From positions 1 to 48,668 of the forward strand of contig NZ_CACSIP010000020.1 of assembly GCF_902705885.1 (NCBI RefSeq): DNA of 48,668 bases, given 5' to 3'. Position numbers and translations under genes: made by a program. Every line of letters starts with the position of its first letter. Within the stretch, counting starts at the first letter, position 1. Shown piece after piece: positions 34,962 to 44,131 of the stretch. The notes under the pieces are model-generated. The model did no database searches. It had not been told where the DNA came from and was given only the letters and a program-made list of their open reading frames with translations. Source of the stretch: Mycolicibacterium austroafricanum. Lineage in GTDB: Bacteria > Actinomycetota > Actinomycetes > Mycobacteriales > Mycobacteriaceae.

Positions 34962-35500
34962 GCGACAGCTCGGCCCGGCAGCGGCTCGACACCCCGCGGG
35001 TCTCCCGGTCGCTGACCCCGCGAGTGGACGCGGAGGCGGTCGGGCGGGTCAGCGAACGATTCGCCCGGTTCCTCGGCACCGGTCGGTACCTGGCGATCCA
35101 GACCGTCGCGGTGATCGTGTGGATCCTGCTCAACATCGGCGCCTTCGCCTGGCAGTGGGATCCCTACCCGTTCATCCTTCTCAACCTCGCGTTCTCCACG
35201 CAGGCGGCCTATGCGGCGCCGCTGATCCTGCTCGCCCAGAACAGGCAGGAGAACCGCGACCGGGTCTCCCTGGAGGAAGACCGCAGGCGCGCCGAGCAGA
35301 CCAAAGCCGACACCGAGTACCTGGCGCGCGAGCTGGCAGCGCTACGTCTGGCGGTCGGCGAGGTCGCCACCCGCGATTACCTGCGCCGAGAATTGGAGGA
35401 GGTCCGCGACCTGATCGCCACGCTGCGCCCACCCGTCGGGGACGGCGCCGAGGAACCGAGCAAACACGACACCGACCGGCCCTCGAAGAAGAACGGGTGA
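34958..35500 (+). CDS. DUF1003 membrane protein (Rv1231c)
   Basis: This 180-aa protein has a charged N-terminus, then two helices typical of DUF1003: YLAIQTVAVIVWILLNIGAF and FILLNLAFSTQAAYAAPLIL, joined by WQWDPYPF. NRQENRDRVSLEEDRRRAEQ and a long charged coiled coil follow (to about residue 155). The start overlaps the upstream stop by four bases (ATGA), so synthesis is coupled with the MgtE-N/CBS protein. Length agrees with Rv1231c. Its function is not known; pairing suggests it anchors the soluble sensor at the membrane. Confidence 0.9.
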   Translation: MSDSSARQRLDTPRVSRSLTPRVDAEAVGRVSERFARFLGTGRYLAIQTVAVIVWILLNIGAFAWQWDPYPFILLNLAFSTQAAYAAPLILLAQNRQENRDRVSLEEDRRRAEQTKADTEYLARELAALRLAVGEVATRDYLRRELEEVRDLIATLRPPVGDGAEEPSKHDTDRPSKKNG

Positions 35501-35588
35501 AACAGCTGCGGCGATTGCTGTTACGCCAGCGTTGCCGAGTCGGTATGGTGACTTGATTCACAGGCGACCACACGACTAGGACGGTTGA

Positions 35589-36953
35589 GTGCACATCGGG
35601 CGAAAAGCCTCCTCGGGGACGGCGAAGCGGCAGGCTGGTCGAGTGGTCCACATGCCGGCTTTTGGTGTCGCCGCAGTGCTCGCCCCCCTCGTGCTCGCTG
35701 GTGCCGTCGGAGCGTCCGCGCCGTCGACCAACCTGCCTAGCCGCGATTCCGCGGTGATGCCGCTGGCCGCGGTGGAACTCTCGCCCGATGACCGGTCCGG
35801 CGCGTCGGTCGTCGCCGTGACCAAGACGCCGGCCCCGCTGCGCATCGCCGCCAGCAACTCGTCTGCGCCGCCACCCGCGGCAGTGGTGAACTCACCTGGC
35901 GCACTACGCATTCCGTCGATGGCGCTGGCGGCGTACCGCAACGCCGAGAGCATGATGACAGCGGCCTACCCGGGCTGCGGGGTGAGCTGGAACCTTCTGG
36001 CCGGGATCGGCCGGATCGAGTCGATGCATGCCTACGGTGGCGCGACCGATTCGCGTGGCACCGCGGTGCGCCCGATCTACGGCCCCACGTTGGACGGCAC
36101 GCTGCCGGGCAACGAGGTCATCGTGCAGAGCCGCACCGCCGACCGGGTCACCTACGCCAGGGCGATGGGGCCGATGCAGTTCCTGCCGGGAACCTGGTCG
36201 CGCTACGCCTCCGACGGGGACGGTGACGGCAAGGCCGATGTGCAGAACATCTACGACGCGTCGCTGGCTGCGGCCCGTTATCTGTGCAGCGGCGGGATGA
36301 ATCTGCGCAACCAGTCCGACGTGATGGCCGCGATCCTGCGCTACAACAACTCGATGGCCTATGCCCGCAACGTGCTGAGCTGGGCGGCGTCGTACGCGAC
36401 CGGGGTCGTGCCCGTCGACCTGCCACCGATCAACGGGTCGGTCCCGTCACTCGACGACTACACCGGGACCACCGCCGTCACCCACCTCGAGCGCACCCAG
36501 GGCATCGGGCCGGGGCTGCCGATGAATGCCACCGGCCTGCCCGCCAACGACCCGCTTTCGCTGCTGCCGCTGATGGAGCGGACCGACGCGGCCCGCCAGA
36601 TCTCCACGAACCTGCCGGGGTTCGCGCCCGGACAGTCCCTGGGCCCGCTGCCGGGTCCCGCGCCGGCCCCGGCAGCCGCACCCCAGCCGGTGGCCCCGCC
36701 GCCGCCGGATTGGCTGCCTGCGTGGATGCGACCACCAGCGCAGCAGCAGCCGGAGTGCGCGGTCTTCTGCATCCAGAGCACCCCACCGCCGGCGGCACCA
36801 CCCGGGATCGCACCGCCCGCGGGTCCGGTCGCCCAGCCACTTCTTCCGCCGGGTCCACCGGCCGCGCCACCGCCGCCGCCCCCGCCGGGCCCGGCTCCGG
36901 GGCCCGGTCCCCTGCCACCGGCGCTCGGGCCCGCCCCCGGGCCGGTGGGCTGA
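35589..36953 (+). CDS. Exported lytic-transglycosylase-like protein with Pro-rich tail (Rv1230c)
   Basis: This 454-aa protein starts at a GTG. An N-terminal signal anchor (FGVAAVLAPLVLAGAVGASA, residues 26-45) is followed by a linker. The MltB-like transglycosylase domain has CGVSWNLLAGIGRIESMHAYGG, with the catalytic Glu in RIES at about residue 144, and then RAMGPMQFLPGTW, GDGDGKADVQNIYDASLAAARYLC and AILRYNNSMAYARNVLSWA. It should cleave peptidoglycan glycan strands outside the membrane. The last 110 residues are extremely Pro/Ala/Gly-rich with two cysteines (PECAVFCIQ). The position matches Rv1230c, directly upstream of mrp. Confidence 0.88.
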   Translation: MHIGRKASSGTAKRQAGRVVHMPAFGVAAVLAPLVLAGAVGASAPSTNLPSRDSAVMPLAAVELSPDDRSGASVVAVTKTPAPLRIAASNSSAPPPAAVVNSPGALRIPSMALAAYRNAESMMTAAYPGCGVSWNLLAGIGRIESMHAYGGATDSRGTAVRPIYGPTLDGTLPGNEVIVQSRTADRVTYARAMGPMQFLPGTWSRYASDGDGDGKADVQNIYDASLAAARYLCSGGMNLRNQSDVMAAILRYNNSMAYARNVLSWAASYATGVVPVDLPPINGSVPSLDDYTGTTAVTHLERTQGIGPGLPMNATGLPANDPLSLLPLMERTDAARQISTNLPGFAPGQSLGPLPGPAPAPAAAPQPVAPPPPDWLPAWMRPPAQQQPECAVFCIQSTPPPAAPPGIAPPAGPVAQPLLPPGPPAAPPPPPPPGPAPGPGPLPPALGPAPGPVG

Positions 36954-36998
36954 GCCACCGCCTTCGGGCCGTCACCGGTCTGCGGCCTAGACTCGCGG

Positions 36999-38144
36999 GT
37001 GATGTCCCCAACTCCGATTGACCTCGAATCCTCGGTGCGCGCCGCGCTCGCCAAGGTGATCGACCCCGAACTGCGTCGTCCGATCACCGAGATCGGCATG
37101 GTCAAGAACGTCACCGTCGGGCATGACGGCTCCGTGCATGTCGAGGTGTACCTGACCACGTCGGCATGCCCGAAGAAGACCGAGATCACCGACAGCGTCA
37201 GCCGCGCCGTCAGCGACGTTCCCGGCACCGGCGCGGTCAACGTGACCCTCGACGTCATGAACGACGAACAACGCGCCGAACTGCGCAAGCAACTGCGCGG
37301 CGATTCCCGTGAACCGGTGATCCCGTTCGCCCAGCCCGGTTCGTTGACCCGCGTGTATGCCGTCGCATCCGGGAAAGGTGGTGTCGGCAAGTCCAGCGTC
37401 ACGGTGAACCTGGCCGCCGCGATGGCCGCACGCGGGCTGTCGGTCGGGCTGCTCGACGCCGACATCTACGGGCATTCGGTGCCCAGGATGATGGGCACCA
37501 CCGACCGCCCCACCCAGGTCGACTCGATGATCCTGCCACCGGTCGCACACGACGTCCGGGTGATCTCGATCGCGATGTTCACGCAGGGCAACACACCAGT
37601 GGTGTGGCGCGGGCCGATGCTGCACCGGGCGCTTCAACAGTTCCTTGCCGATGTGTACTGGGGTGATCTGGATGTCCTGCTGCTGGACCTGCCGCCCGGC
37701 ACCGGCGATATCGCGATCTCGGTATCGCAGTTGATCCCCGGCGCGGAGATCCTGGTGGTCACGACACCCCAGATGGCCGCCGCAGAGGTCGCCGAGCGGG
37801 CCGGAGCCATCGCATTGCAGACCAGGCAGCGCATCGTCGGCGTGGTGGAGAACATGGCCGGGCTGGTGCTGCCCGACGGGTCGACCATGCAGATCTTCGG
37901 CGAGGGCGGTGGCCTCAAGGTCGCCGAGAACCTGTCGCGAGCGGTCGGCGCCGACGTGCCGCTGCTCGGCCAGGTGCCGCTGGATCCCGCGCTGGTCTCG
38001 GCCGGCGATTCGGGAACGCCGCTGGTGCTGTCCGACCCGGACTCCGCGGCTGCCAAACAGCTGCGCAGCATTGCCGACGCGCTGTCGAGCCGTAAGCGTG
38101 GACTGGCCGGCATGTCTTTGGGGCTGGACCCCGCCGGTCGCTGA
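36999..38144 (+). CDS. mrp: Iron-sulfur cluster carrier Mrp/ApbC
   Basis: This 381-aa protein has an N-terminal MIP18/DUF59 domain (VIDPELRRPITEIGMVKNV, then TTSACPKKTEIT) and a ParA-like P-loop ATPase. The deviant Walker A is ASGKGGVGKSSVTVNLAAA, the switch regions include LLDADIYGHSVPRMMG and LLLDLPPGTGDIAISV, and NTPVVWRGPMLHRALQQFL is characteristic of the family. Mrp carries and transfers Fe-S clusters to target enzymes. The C-x-x-C of many homologs' C-terminus is not obvious here, as I recall for the M. tuberculosis protein. The start could be GTG at 36999 or the ATG right after it. The last part RGLAGMSLGLDP matches the recalled Rv1229c ending. Confidence 0.94.
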   Translation: MMSPTPIDLESSVRAALAKVIDPELRRPITEIGMVKNVTVGHDGSVHVEVYLTTSACPKKTEITDSVSRAVSDVPGTGAVNVTLDVMNDEQRAELRKQLRGDSREPVIPFAQPGSLTRVYAVASGKGGVGKSSVTVNLAAAMAARGLSVGLLDADIYGHSVPRMMGTTDRPTQVDSMILPPVAHDVRVISIAMFTQGNTPVVWRGPMLHRALQQFLADVYWGDLDVLLLDLPPGTGDIAISVSQLIPGAEILVVTTPQMAAAEVAERAGAIALQTRQRIVGVVENMAGLVLPDGSTMQIFGEGGGLKVAENLSRAVGADVPLLGQVPLDPALVSAGDSGTPLVLSDPDSAAAKQLRSIADALSSRKRGLAGMSLGLDPAGR

Positions 38145-38190
38145 CGCTCTCGCCGAAGCCACGCTCTCCCCGGAGCCACGCTCTCGCCGG
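38145..38190 (+). repeat. Short tandem 17-bp repeat after mrp
   Basis: After the mrp stop there are two complete units, CGCTCTCGCCGAAGCCA and CGCTCTCCCCGGAGCCA, and a partial third, CGCTCTCGCCGG, which runs into the left arm of the family B palindrome. The unit boundary inside the palindrome suggests the repeat grew by slippage at the element's edge. Confidence 0.8.
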
Positions 38191-38246
38191 AACTGCGTTC
38201 CAGCAGGGCCGCTCTCACAATTCGGCTGCCGGAATACAGTTCCGGC
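38186..38246. repeat. Inverted repeat, family B palindrome (copy 2)
   Basis: Left arm 38186-38206 starts GCCGGAACTGCGTTCCAGCA and right arm 38226-38246 is its reverse complement at 18 of 21 positions, around a 19-bp loop ending in ATTCGG. Length, loop length and most bases match copy 1 at 30168-30228. It lies between mrp and the convergent tatB. Confidence 0.92.
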
Positions 38247-38273
38247 GAAGGGGTTGTCGGATCGCCGGGGTTG

Positions 38274-38687
38274 TCAGGTGGCGTCGGTGTCGAACGGCGT
38301 CGACGTCGAGGGCTCAGGCGTGGTCGGCGCGACCTCGGCCGGGCCGGGACCGGACTGCGGCTTCACCGTGGGAGTCTGCTTCCCGTTTCCGGCGTCGAAC
38401 CTGCCGGTGAAGATCGAGTCGTCGCCGTCGAGCAGGTGCTTGGTCAATGCCGCGCGCGGCGTCATGCCCCGGAGCCGCTGCAACTCCGAGAGCGGTTCAC
38501 GCAGGTCCTCGAACTCCGGGCCGAGATCCTCGCGGAGTTGGCTGGTGGCACCACTGACGTAGTCCCGCGCCTGCCGCAACGCCCCCGACGTCCACCGGAT
38601 CGCCCCAGGCAACCGCTCAGGTCCGAGAATCACCAGACCGGCGATCACCAGGAGCAGCATCTCGCCCCAACCGACGTTGGCGAACAT
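38274..38687 (-). CDS. tatB: Sec-independent translocase subunit TatB
   Basis: This 137-aa protein starts with the TatA/B pattern: [20 protein letters not shown] (single N-terminal helix), then [20 protein letters not shown] (conserved F/L-GP-E-LP hinge and amphipathic helix) and an acidic, Pro-rich tail. It forms the receptor part of the twin-arginine translocase in the inner membrane; tatA and tatC are not nearby, as in other mycobacteria. It begins 3 bp after the htrA stop, so it belongs to the rseA-htrA-tatB transcription unit and should be induced in envelope stress through SigE. Confidence 0.95.
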   Translation of the reverse strand: MFANVGWGEMLLLVIAGLVILGPERLPGAIRWTSGALRQARDYVSGATSQLREDLGPEFEDLREPLSELQRLRGMTPRAALTKHLLDGDDSIFTGRFDAGNGKQTPTVKPQSGPGPAEVAPTTPEPSTSTPFDTDAT

Positions 38688-38690
38688 CGG

Positions 38691-40208
<1,518 letters not shown>

Positions 40209-40267
40209 CTAGGCCTTCAGGCGCCAGCGATCGCCGACGCACGTCGATGGTCGACTCTGCTTCCACC

Positions 40268-40663
40268 TTACCGGCGCTTGCGACGAGCGCGCGGCCTGCC
40301 GTCAGCTAACTGGGACCCGTCAGGCGGGTCCAGAGCTTCCTCCGGTGGGTGGTGCGGGATCTGGGACAACAGCCCCAGCAAAGAACTCGGCATCGCCACA
40401 GGGCAGGAATCCCGCAACGCCGACCGCGCCTGGCGCTGGGCGTCGACCTCAAGCGCGCAGTCGGGGCACAGCGACAGGTGATGGGCCGCGCGCAGATGAG
40501 CGGACATCCGGAGCTCGCCATCGACGAACGCGGCGACGGCCTCGGTCGACAGGTGTTCGGTGGAACCGAATTGGCGGGGACCGACCGGTGAGTCGCTCTG
40601 CGAGGCGAACTGCGTCGGAAGCCAGGAGAAGGCGCGCCGGAACGCATGTCCGGGATCAACCAT
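40268..40663 (-). CDS. rseA: Anti-sigma-E factor RseA
   Basis: This 131-aa ZAS-type anti-sigma factor holds HLRAAHHLSLCPDC (H-x3-C-x2-C; the two Cys and His bind zinc or respond to redox state). FRRAFSWLPTQFASQSDSPVG and TEHLSTEAVAAFVDGELRM match RseA (Rv1222). It binds SigE and holds it inactive; phosphorylation and ClpC1-type proteolysis release SigE in M. tuberculosis. The frame is open upstream, but the ATG at 40663, preceded by GAGAGGAG, opens the conserved MVDPGHAFRRAF. The C-terminus is rich in Arg/Lys. Confidence 0.93.
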   Translation of the reverse strand: MVDPGHAFRRAFSWLPTQFASQSDSPVGPRQFGSTEHLSTEAVAAFVDGELRMSAHLRAAHHLSLCPDCALEVDAQRQARSALRDSCPVAMPSSLLGLLSQIPHHPPEEALDPPDGSQLADGRPRARRKRR

Positions 40664-40743
40664 CACCCAGCTCCTCTCCGCTCCGGTCACGTCGGGCCTA
40701 CTTCGAATGTAGCGCGGCATGCTGTGAGACAACGGGTAGAACG

Positions 40744-41577
40744 TCAGGCAGACCTGGCCGAGTCGCGAAAACCCTCCGCCAGATCGCCATCGGAGTGGCG
40801 GGCCAGGTGATCACGCAACGCCTGGCGACCACGGTGGATGCGGCTGCGCACGGTTCCCAGCTTCACCCCGAGGGTCGCCCCGATCTCCTCGTAGGACAGA
40901 CCTTCGATGTCACACAGCACCACCGCGGCGCGGAACTCCGGGGGAAGCGAATCCAACGCGGCCTGCAGGTCGGGGCCCAGCCGCGAGTCGTGGTAGATCT
41001 GCTCGGGGTTGGGTTCGTCGGCGGGCACGCGGTCGTAGTCCTCGGGCAGGGCTTCCATGCGGATGCGGCCGCGGCGGCGCACCATGTCGAGGAACAGGTT
41101 CGTCGTGATGCGGTGCAGCCAGCCCTCGAAGGTGCCGGGCTGATAGTTCTGCACCGATCGGAACACCCGGATGAACGTCTCCTGGGTCAGATCCTCGGCA
41201 TCGTGCTGGTTGCCGGACAGCCGGTAGGCGAGCCGATACACCCGGTCGGCATGCTGGCGGACCAGCTCGTCCCAGCTGGGCATCGCGGTCTTGTCGCCGG
41301 TGGCGTCGAACACCGCCGTGCCGATCAGCTCGTCGGTGGACTCCACCCATTCGCCGTCGGTGTACTGCTCACGGTGAGCCATCGTCACAGGTGCAGCGAC
41401 CGAAGCGGCAGGCGGGACAGCATGGGTGGTGATCGTCGGATCCTCCAGTTCGGGACGTTGGCGGCTCTCAGTCGAAAACCGCTCGACATCGACAACACGG
41501 CGCGGGGCGGCGTTCTTCCCCGAGTAACTCTCGGGCCGCAGAAACTCACTGCGTGCGCTGAATGCGCCGTCTGTCAT
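40744..41577 (-). CDS. sigE: ECF sigma factor SigE
   Basis: This 277-aa extracytoplasmic-function sigma factor has a variable N-terminus (to about 95), then region 2 ([44 protein letters not shown]) and [21 protein letters not shown]. Region 4 is [22 protein letters not shown] with [20 protein letters not shown] (HTH). These blocks are almost identical to SigE (Rv1221) as I recall it. It directs the response to surface stress, detergent and heat. Several in-frame starts exist (ATG at 41577, and a later one at MAHREQ); sigE of M. tuberculosis also has alternative starts. AGGAGA precedes the first ATG. The 178-bp divergent gap to the methyltransferase is AT-rich around 41605-41660 and should hold its promoters. 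Confidence 0.95.
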   Translation of the reverse strand: MTDGAFSARSEFLRPESYSGKNAAPRRVVDVERFSTESRQRPELEDPTITTHAVPPAASVAAPVTMAHREQYTDGEWVESTDELIGTAVFDATGDKTAMPSWDELVRQHADRVYRLAYRLSGNQHDAEDLTQETFIRVFRSVQNYQPGTFEGWLHRITTNLFLDMVRRRGRIRMEALPEDYDRVPADEPNPEQIYHDSRLGPDLQAALDSLPPEFRAAVVLCDIEGLSYEEIGATLGVKLGTVRSRIHRGRQALRDHLARHSDGDLAEGFRDSARSA

Positions 41578-41755
41578 GCACTCACCGTCTCCTGCGCTCG
41601 TGTGCCTGGCATATGAGCTAACTGAACATTTCCTGAGAAAGATCGCTACCCATTTTTCGACCAGCGAAAACGGTGGTCGCCGCCCTGATCGTCGGAAACT
41701 GCGGCCGGGCGTGTCGCAGCGCCGGCAACCCGCGCTTCGCTCTACGCTGCGGGGC

Positions 41756-42436
41756 ATGGCCAGCACCGACGAGCCCGAAGCTCGCTCCGGCGATTCCGGC
41801 GCGCGGGCGAGTCAGGCCGAGGCGATCGTCGCGCATGCCGAGCACTCGATCTCCGAGGACGCGATCGTGGCTGCGGCCAGAGAGCGTGCGGTGGACATCG
41901 GCGCAGGTGCGGTGACCCCCGCCGTCGGCGCGTTGCTGTGCGTCCTGGCGAAGCTGACCGGCGCGAAAGCGGTCGTGGAGGTCGGTACCGGCGCGGGCGT
42001 GAGTGGGCTGTGGCTGCTGTCGGGGATGCGGGAGGACGGGGTGTTGACGACGATCGATGTCGAACCCGAGCACCAGCGCGTCGCCAAGCAGGCCTACACC
42101 GAGGCGGGCGTCGGCCCCGGCCGCACCAGGCTGATCAGCGGCCGCGCCCAGGAAGTGCTCACCCGGTTGGCCGACGACTCCTACGACCTGGTGTTCATCG
42201 ACGCCGATCCCGCGGACCAACCCCAGTTCGTGGTCGAGGGCGTGCGACTGCTGCGCCCCGGTGGTGCGATCGTCGTGCATCGAGCCGCCCTAGGGGGACG
42301 GGCCGGCGACGCCGCTGCCCACGACAGCGAGGTCAGTGCGGTCCGCGAGGCGGCGCGGTTGATCGCCGAGGACGAGCGACTGACGCCGGTGCTGATCCCG
42401 CTGGGTGACGGACTGCTCGCCGCCGCACGCGACTGA
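41756..42436 (+). CDS. Class I O-methyltransferase (Rv1220c)
   Basis: This 226-aa SAM-dependent methyltransferase of the COMT-like type has [19 protein letters not shown] (motif I, about residues 80-98), [21 protein letters not shown] (motif II acidic residue), [16 protein letters not shown] (motif III, metal-type Asp) and [17 protein letters not shown]. The substrate is unknown; relatives methylate catechols or CoA esters. The ATG at 41756 starts [12 protein letters not shown]; the open frame upstream lacks conservation. The gene is divergent from sigE, as is Rv1220c. Confidence 0.9.
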   Translation: MASTDEPEARSGDSGARASQAEAIVAHAEHSISEDAIVAAARERAVDIGAGAVTPAVGALLCVLAKLTGAKAVVEVGTGAGVSGLWLLSGMREDGVLTTIDVEPEHQRVAKQAYTEAGVGPGRTRLISGRAQEVLTRLADDSYDLVFIDADPADQPQFVVEGVRLLRPGGAIVVHRAALGGRAGDAAAHDSEVSAVREAARLIAEDERLTPVLIPLGDGLLAAARD

Positions 42437-42449
42437 CCCCTTCCTCTCT

Positions 42450-42501
42450 GGCGCGCGTCGGTGCGCCGACCCGCCGCTATCCCTGGTGTTTCGCGCGCTC
42501 G
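42450..42501. repeat. Degenerate palindrome related to family C
   Basis: The left end GGCGCGCGTCGGTG, centre CGCCGACCCGCCGC and right end TTTCGCGCGCTCG resemble the element after kgd at 26392-26456, which has CGCCGACACGCCGC in the centre and TTTTTGCGCGCGCTCG at the right. GCGCGC at each end can still pair. It lies between Rv1220c and the TetR operator. Confidence 0.55.
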
Positions 42502-42521
42502 TCGCCGCCGGCGCGACACCC

Positions 42522-42551
42522 TTGACCCGACACTGAACGCACGTTTAGCAT
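42522..42551 (+). promoter_or_regulatory. Promoter of the TetR-ABC exporter operon, leaderless
   Basis: TTGACC at 42522-42527 and TAGCAT at 42546-42551, 18 bp apart, make a good sigma-A promoter. The ATG of the TetR gene is 7 bp after the -10, so transcription should start at or next to the ATG. No Shine-Dalgarno is present. The -10 lies between the two operator palindromes. Confidence 0.7.
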
Positions 42552-42568
42552 ACTGAACATGCGTTCAG
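42533..42568. promoter_or_regulatory. Tandem TetR operators over the promoter and start codon
   Basis: Two 16-bp imperfect palindromes, CTGAACGCACGTTTAG (42533-42548) and CTGAACATGCGTTCAG (42553-42568), start 20 bp apart. The outer halves CTGAACGCA and TGCGTTCAG are exact reverse complements over 9 bp. Spacing of about two helical turns suits two TetR dimers. They cover the -35/-10 spacer and the first codons of the adjacent TetR gene, which is expected to bind here. Confidence 0.8.
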
Positions 42569-43224
42569 CGCCCGCGGATCGAACGGCCCTGGCCCGGATT
42601 CGGGACGCGGCGATCGACGAGTGGGGCCGCAACGGCTTCACCGTCGGCCTTCGCCGCATCGCCGAGGCCGCCGGGGTCAGCGCCGCTCTGGTGATTCACC
42701 ACTTCGGGTCCAGAGACGGCCTACGCAGGGTGTGTGACGACCACATCGCCGAGACCGTGCTCGCCAGCAAGACCGAGTCGATCAGGACGACCGACCCCGC
42801 GACATGGTTCGCCCAGTTGGCTGAGATCGAGGACTACGCCCCGATGATGGGGTACCTGGCGCGCAGCCTGCAAGAGGGCGGCGAACTGGCGAAAAAACTG
42901 TGGCGCAACATGATCGACAACACCGAGCTCTACATCGAAGAGGGCGTGCGGGCCGGAACCGTCAAGCCCAGCCAGGACCCCAAGGCCAGGGCACGCTTCC
43001 TGGCCATGGCCGGCGGTGGCGGCTTCCTGCTGTACATGCAGATGCACGAGAACCCCACCGACCTGCGTGCAGTGTTGCGCGACTACAGCGAGGAGATGGT
43101 GCTGCCCGCACTCGAGCTGTACACCAACGGCCTGATGGCCGACTCGACGATGTATGACGCGTTCGTCGCCATGCGCGAGCAGGGAATTCCGTTCACGTCG
43201 GCAGAAGGAGTCCAGCATGACTGA
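42559..43224 (+). CDS. TetR-family repressor of the ABC exporter (Rv1219c)
   Basis: This 221-aa regulator has the N-terminal HTH RIRDAAIDEWGRNGFTVGLR, then RIAEAAGVSAALVIHHFGSRDGLRRV (residues about 33-58). The remainder is an all-helical ligand-binding domain (LARSLQEGGELAKKLWRNM is conserved in Rv1219c-like proteins). The homolog in M. tuberculosis represses its operon with the Rv1217c-Rv1218c exporter. Here the gene overlaps the ABC ATPase start by 8 bp, and a double palindrome covers its own start, so autoregulation is very likely. The mRNA appears leaderless. Confidence 0.92.
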   Translation: MRSAPADRTALARIRDAAIDEWGRNGFTVGLRRIAEAAGVSAALVIHHFGSRDGLRRVCDDHIAETVLASKTESIRTTDPATWFAQLAEIEDYAPMMGYLARSLQEGGELAKKLWRNMIDNTELYIEEGVRAGTVKPSQDPKARARFLAMAGGGGFLLYMQMHENPTDLRAVLRDYSEEMVLPALELYTNGLMADSTMYDAFVAMREQGIPFTSAEGVQHD

Positions 43225-44131
43225 CCACGGCGACCACCGGTTCGCGGTCCAGATCAGCGGGCTGTCGAAATCTTTCGGGCGCACCTTGGCTCTCGACGGC
43301 CTCGATCTCACCGTTGCCCCCGGTGACGTGGCGGGCTTTCTCGGCCCCAACGGCGCCGGGAAGTCCACCGCCATCAGGGTTCTCCTCGGGTTGCTGCGGG
43401 CCGACAGCGGCTCCGTTCGGCTGCTGGGCGGCGACCCATGGCGCGACGCGGTCACACTGCACCGCCGGATCGCCTACGTTCCAGGTGATGTCACGCTGTG
43501 GCCGAACCTCACCGGGATGCAAGCCATCGAGTTCCTGGCCGGCCTCCGCGGCAGGGACTCCGTGGACACCAAACGCCGAGATGAGCTGATCGAACGGTTC
43601 GAACTCGACCCGCACAAGAAGGCGCGCACCTATTCGAAGGGCAACAGGCAGAAGGTGGCGATTGTCGCCGCGTTCAGCACTCGCAGCGAGCTCTTCGTCC
43701 TCGACGAGCCGACATCCGGACTGGATCCGTTGATGGAGAAGGCATTTCAGCGCTGCGTGCGCGAGGTCGCCGAGCAGGGAGCAGCGGTGCTGCTGTCCAG
43801 TCACATCCTGGCAGAGGTCGAGCAACTCTGCGACACGGTGATGATCGTCCGCGGGGGCCGCACTGTCAGGTCGGGCACCCTGCAGGAGCTGCGGCACCTG
43901 ATGCGTACCACCGTCACCGCACGTACCCGTACGGACGGCAGCGAATTGCGCAGCGCCCCATACGTGCACGATGTTCGGGCGCGGGACGGACAGCTGCACT
44001 TCTCGGTGGACCGGGACAGCCTCGACCAGGCGATGTCAGACCTCAGCGCCTTGGGTATCGAGGAACTGACCGTCGCGCCGGCTTCGCTCGAGGACATGTT
44101 CCTGAGGGAGTACCAGGGGACATCCCGATGA
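43217..44131 (+). CDS. ABC exporter ATP-binding subunit (Rv1218c)
   Basis: This 304-aa ATPase has Walker A LGPNGAGKSTAIRVLLGLL (about residues 43-50), Q-loop region AYVPGDVTLWPNLTG, Walker B LFVLDEPTSGLDPLMEKAF, and the H-loop SSHILAEVEQLCD. The signature motif is unusual: TYSKGNRQKVAIVAAF in place of LSGGQ, as seen in some exporter ATPases of this group. The C-terminal 70 residues form a small regulatory domain. It pairs with the permease downstream (four-base overlap, ATGA). The M. tuberculosis pair exports several hydrophobic drugs. AGAAGGAG (43203-43210) precedes the ATG at 43217. Confidence 0.93.
   Translation: MTDHGDHRFAVQISGLSKSFGRTLALDGLDLTVAPGDVAGFLGPNGAGKSTAIRVLLGLLRADSGSVRLLGGDPWRDAVTLHRRIAYVPGDVTLWPNLTGMQAIEFLAGLRGRDSVDTKRRDELIERFELDPHKKARTYSKGNRQKVAIVAAFSTRSELFVLDEPTSGLDPLMEKAFQRCVREVAEQGAAVLLSSHILAEVEQLCDTVMIVRGGRTVRSGTLQELRHLMRTTVTARTRTDGSELRSAPYVHDVRARDGQLHFSVDRDSLDQAMSDLSALGIEELTVAPASLEDMFLREYQGTSR

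Noticed and set aside
41600..41660. MprA-like direct repeats upstream of sigE
   Set aside because: TCAG occurs twice 11 bp apart in an AT-rich patch, but the match to the MprA box is too loose to call from sequence alone.
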